Program-made: the position numbers and the translations under genes
Notes under the pieces: generated by a model
The model's database searches: none
Seen by the model: only the letters and a program-made list of their open reading frames with translations
What the model was told of the DNA's origin: nothing
In this document: in pieces, positions 61,638 through 64,000 of the stretch
Numbering within the stretch: position 1 is the first letter of the stretch
Layout: every line of letters begins with the position of its first letter
From: Omphiscola glabra
Taxonomy: Eukaryota > Mollusca > Gastropoda > Lymnaeidae
Length of the DNA: 64,000 nt
Direction of reading: 5' to 3'
Assembly (NCBI GenBank): GCA_964017045.1
Contig: OZ024796.1
Span: 24,119,010-24,183,009 of the forward strand

Positions 61638-61930
61638 CCGGAAATTTGATCAAAAGAAATTTTGTCGACAGAAAATTGATCGACGGAAATTTGATCGAAC
61701 GATTATTTGGTCGAATCTTTTTTTCAGTACACACGTTAAAATTTTCGCCAAATTTCTTTTTGAACGCATTATACTATAATATAGTAAAACAAAATACTAC
61801 GTTCAAAAAGAAATTTGACGCAAAATTTTAACGTTTAAACTAAAAAAAAAGATTCGACCAAATTTCCGCTCGATCAAATTTACGTCGATCAATTTTCCGT
61901 CGACGAAATTTCTTTCGATCGAATTTCCGG
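61638..61930. mobile_element. Foldback element, 293 bp with about 130-bp arms
   Basis: The left arm starts CCGGAAATTTGATCAAAAGA; the reverse complement of the right arm starts CCGGAAATTCGATCGAAAGA. Pairing continues through TTGTCGAC.GAAAATTGATC and TTTGGTCGAATC to CGTTAAAATTTT..GCCAAATTTC and a small palindromic loop near 61775. The arms are almost fully complementary, with no coding frame. Confidence 0.85.
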
Positions 61931-62350
61931 ATACGTTTTAAATATATATATATTTGAAAGCTAGGCGCACAATTTTGCTGTGTTAAAGTTTCTTACCTTT
62001 TGGAAGTAAACCCTAAATACTGCTCCTTCTGTCCTAATGCACGAAAGCCAAACGCAGTACGGTGATTTTATATTTATCGTTTTTCAAAAAAATCTAAAAA
62101 AAAGAAAATACTCTCAACAAAAGAATCCACCTCTGACCATTGTTTTAGTCCACAATCTAGAAGAAGGAAAAAAAAGTCAACTAGGGACATTAACCCATTC
62201 TCTTGTTTCAACCTTTGAACAGGCCTTTAGAATTATCTGCCGCTGAAATATTTTCCATTTCTTTATAAATGAATGTCGGTGTCTTTTCTTTTCAAACGAC
62301 AATAACCCAACCACCTTCCTTTTTTCCCCAATCTTCTTCTACAGGTAAAC

Positions 62351-62537
62351 CAGAAGCGTAGCGAAGCGGGGCAAGCCCCGCGAGATGTCCCCGGGCGCCA
62401 GATAGTTAGGGTGCCAAAATGTGCTTTGATATTATTTTATTGATGAAAATAATGAGTTTGAGAGTTGAAAAAAGAAAAGGAGGCGCTTTAAAATGAATAT
62501 TGTCCCCGGGCGCGAAAATACTCTAGCTACGCCTCTG
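62351..62537. mobile_element. hAT-type MITE with terminal repeat CAGAAGCGTAGC, copy 2
   Basis: The ends CAGAAGCGTAGC and GCTACGCCTCTG are inverted. A perfect 8-bp duplication, AGGTAAAC, lies at 62343-62350 and 62538-62545. The interior matches 6081-6268 closely, including GTGCTTTGATATTATTTTAT and GAGTTGAAAAAAGAAAAG. Confidence 0.9.
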
Positions 62538-63098
62538 AGGTAAACAATGTTCAACTAGACTAAACTGTTTTCCGACGTTTGCTTTCAGACCCGCCTTTTG
62601 ACGAGCCACTTCTTTTGTTTCAAACACTATCCGAACCATGACAGACACTATTTTTAAATTTCAACCAGGTGTAGTCACCAGATTTCGAAAATCGCTTGAA
62701 CTCGTTGTGTCTATACAGATTCAGATAGGCCGAAATAAAGGAAGAGATGGCTTACGTGTCGAGAGCCATGGGGCGTAGGGGTTTCATTCATGTTAGCGAC
62801 GTATACGCCAAAAACCATTCTTAGGGGCAGTAAGGCCGAGAAGAGCTGTTTCATTTGAAATCCTCTAAATCCAGTCCTACTCTCGAAAAATACATTAGAA
62901 ATGTATACGTTTTGTTTCCTCATTTCTTTCATATTTTTTTTTTTTAAAGTATCCAAAAACTCCGCTTCACGACAAACTTAACCGTTGGTGTCGCAACTGT
63001 GTTTCTGATTCACAACGACCCGGTAAAGCACCCTCCTTCCCACAGCCCCACACACATTTTTAAGCACAGAAATTGAAGACGATTTTTTTCAAACAAAG

Positions 63099-64000
63099 TG
63101 TTTAATATTATTATTATTTGCTGTCTTATATAGCGCGGTACCCCAACCTTGGGCTAGGCTCACCGCGCTGTACATAAAAATATTTTAAAAGAGACATAAT
63201 CGTGACAATAACATAAAATACATATATGTAATAAAGAACAGATGTATAGAGACAAAACAAAATCTAATGCATATTCACCTCATCCACACCAGAACTTTTA
63301 CATGACAAGCCATGGACGACGACCAGCAGCATCGTTTATCGGTCAGATGTGAGGAATCAGTCGGGGTAGTAGAGTTTAAAGAGATGTGTTTTGAGTGCAG
63401 TTTTGAAGGCTGTGATAGTTGATATATTGCGGATGTGTAGTGGAAGAGAATTCCATTGTTTGGGGGCACAGTAAGAGAACGATCTTTCACCGTATGTTTT
63501 TGTGCGAGTCTTGGGGACAGAAAGAATACGCCCGTCTGCGGAGGAGCGAAGTTGTCGAAGGGGTGAATAGACAGAGAGAAGTTCGGTTAGATAGGAAGGG
63601 CAGGAATTCGAGAAAAAGTTGTGGCAGAGAACAGAGAGTTTATAGTCAATCCGTGCCTGTACAGGTAGCCAATGAAGTGAATGAAGTAGTGGTGTGACGT
63701 GATCACGATTTTTTGCCTTTAAAACTGGCCTAGCAGCTGAGTTTTGAACTTTTTGTAGTTTTTCCAAGAAGTGTTTTGGTGAACCTGACAGAAGAGAGTT
63801 GCAATAGTCAAGACGAGATAGAACAAGAGCATAGACTAGGGTTTTTGTTGCACTAGTTGTGAGGATTTTTTTGAGCTTAATATTAAGCTTTATACCATAC
63901 ACGCTTAAAAACTTGACAACTCTTTCAGTGCTTCGTTAAAGGTGTCGAAGAACCACATGCCACCAATGTGTCTAACGGAAAAGATCCTCTTACTAAGATG
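63099..64000 (-). mobile_element. LINE RT C-terminal end (CR1/L2/RTE-like), continues past the right edge
   Basis: The frame at 63357-63902 (181 aa) reads VLSRLDYCNSLLSGSPKHFL, then LQKVQNSAARPV, HWLPVQARIDYKLSVLCHN, and YGERSFSYCAPKQWNSLPLH, ending FKTALKTHLFKLYYPD. This is the conserved thumb and C-terminal region of animal LINE reverse transcriptases (RLDYCNSLL...LQ.VQN.AAR...HWLPV). The 3' tail ends in ATT repeats at about 63105-63118. The catalytic part lies outside or is lost. Confidence 0.85.

Noticed and set aside
62711..62956. 81-codon minus-strand frame as a first exon of the PhyH gene
   Set aside because: It has no convincing donor in phase, and the PhyH model already has a plausible start at 57908.

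Overview
This is animal nuclear DNA, and the best fit is a gastropod mollusc, probably a freshwater pulmonate snail. It is AT-rich, its genes are split into many short exons with GT..AG introns, and transposon debris is dense. The most specific clue is three copies of a hAT MITE that I recognise as the SPIN family, known from tetrapods, a triatomine bug and the pond snail Lymnaea. I assembled gene models by hand from splice sites, reading phase and protein families known to me; no database search was run.

Five protein-coding genes can be supported. (1) 230-17164, minus: the N-terminal 1075 codons of the ciliary transport protein IFT172 in 31 phase-consistent exons; the gene runs off the left edge. 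(2) 17503-20984, plus: a 179-residue four-transmembrane (MARVEL-like) protein in 4 exons, divergent from IFT172 across a 338-bp shared promoter region. (3) 27373-30140, minus: a 421-residue coiled-coil protein (462 if an upstream exon at 35872-35958 is used). (4) 43991-51028, plus: a 327-residue coiled-coil protein in 7 exons. Genes 3 and 4 are diverged paralogues facing away from each other. (5) 54123-57908, minus: a 316-residue PhyH-family Fe(II)/2-oxoglutarate dioxygenase in 5 exons, convergent with gene 4.

Most of the rest is mobile DNA. There are LINE fragments (6.0-6.5, 9.2-10.95, 30.6, 40.0-40.6, 45.3-45.6, 56.3-56.6 and 63.1-64.0 kb), a 5'-truncated Penelope-like element with a GIY-YIG domain in an IFT172 intron, and two hammerhead-like motifs. 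There are at least eight hAT-type elements, most with matching 8-bp target duplications, plus a possible piggyBac-type element, pogo/Tigger-type elements with TA duplications, a near-perfect foldback, and a family of elements with a CCTAAC-type internal repeat. A 710-bp GC-richer block of unknown identity is flanked by a 14-bp direct repeat. About ten tandem repeat arrays (units of 12 to 65 bp) produce many long but spurious open frames. The 21-27, 36-43.9, 51-54 and 58-60 kb stretches hold no gene I can support.
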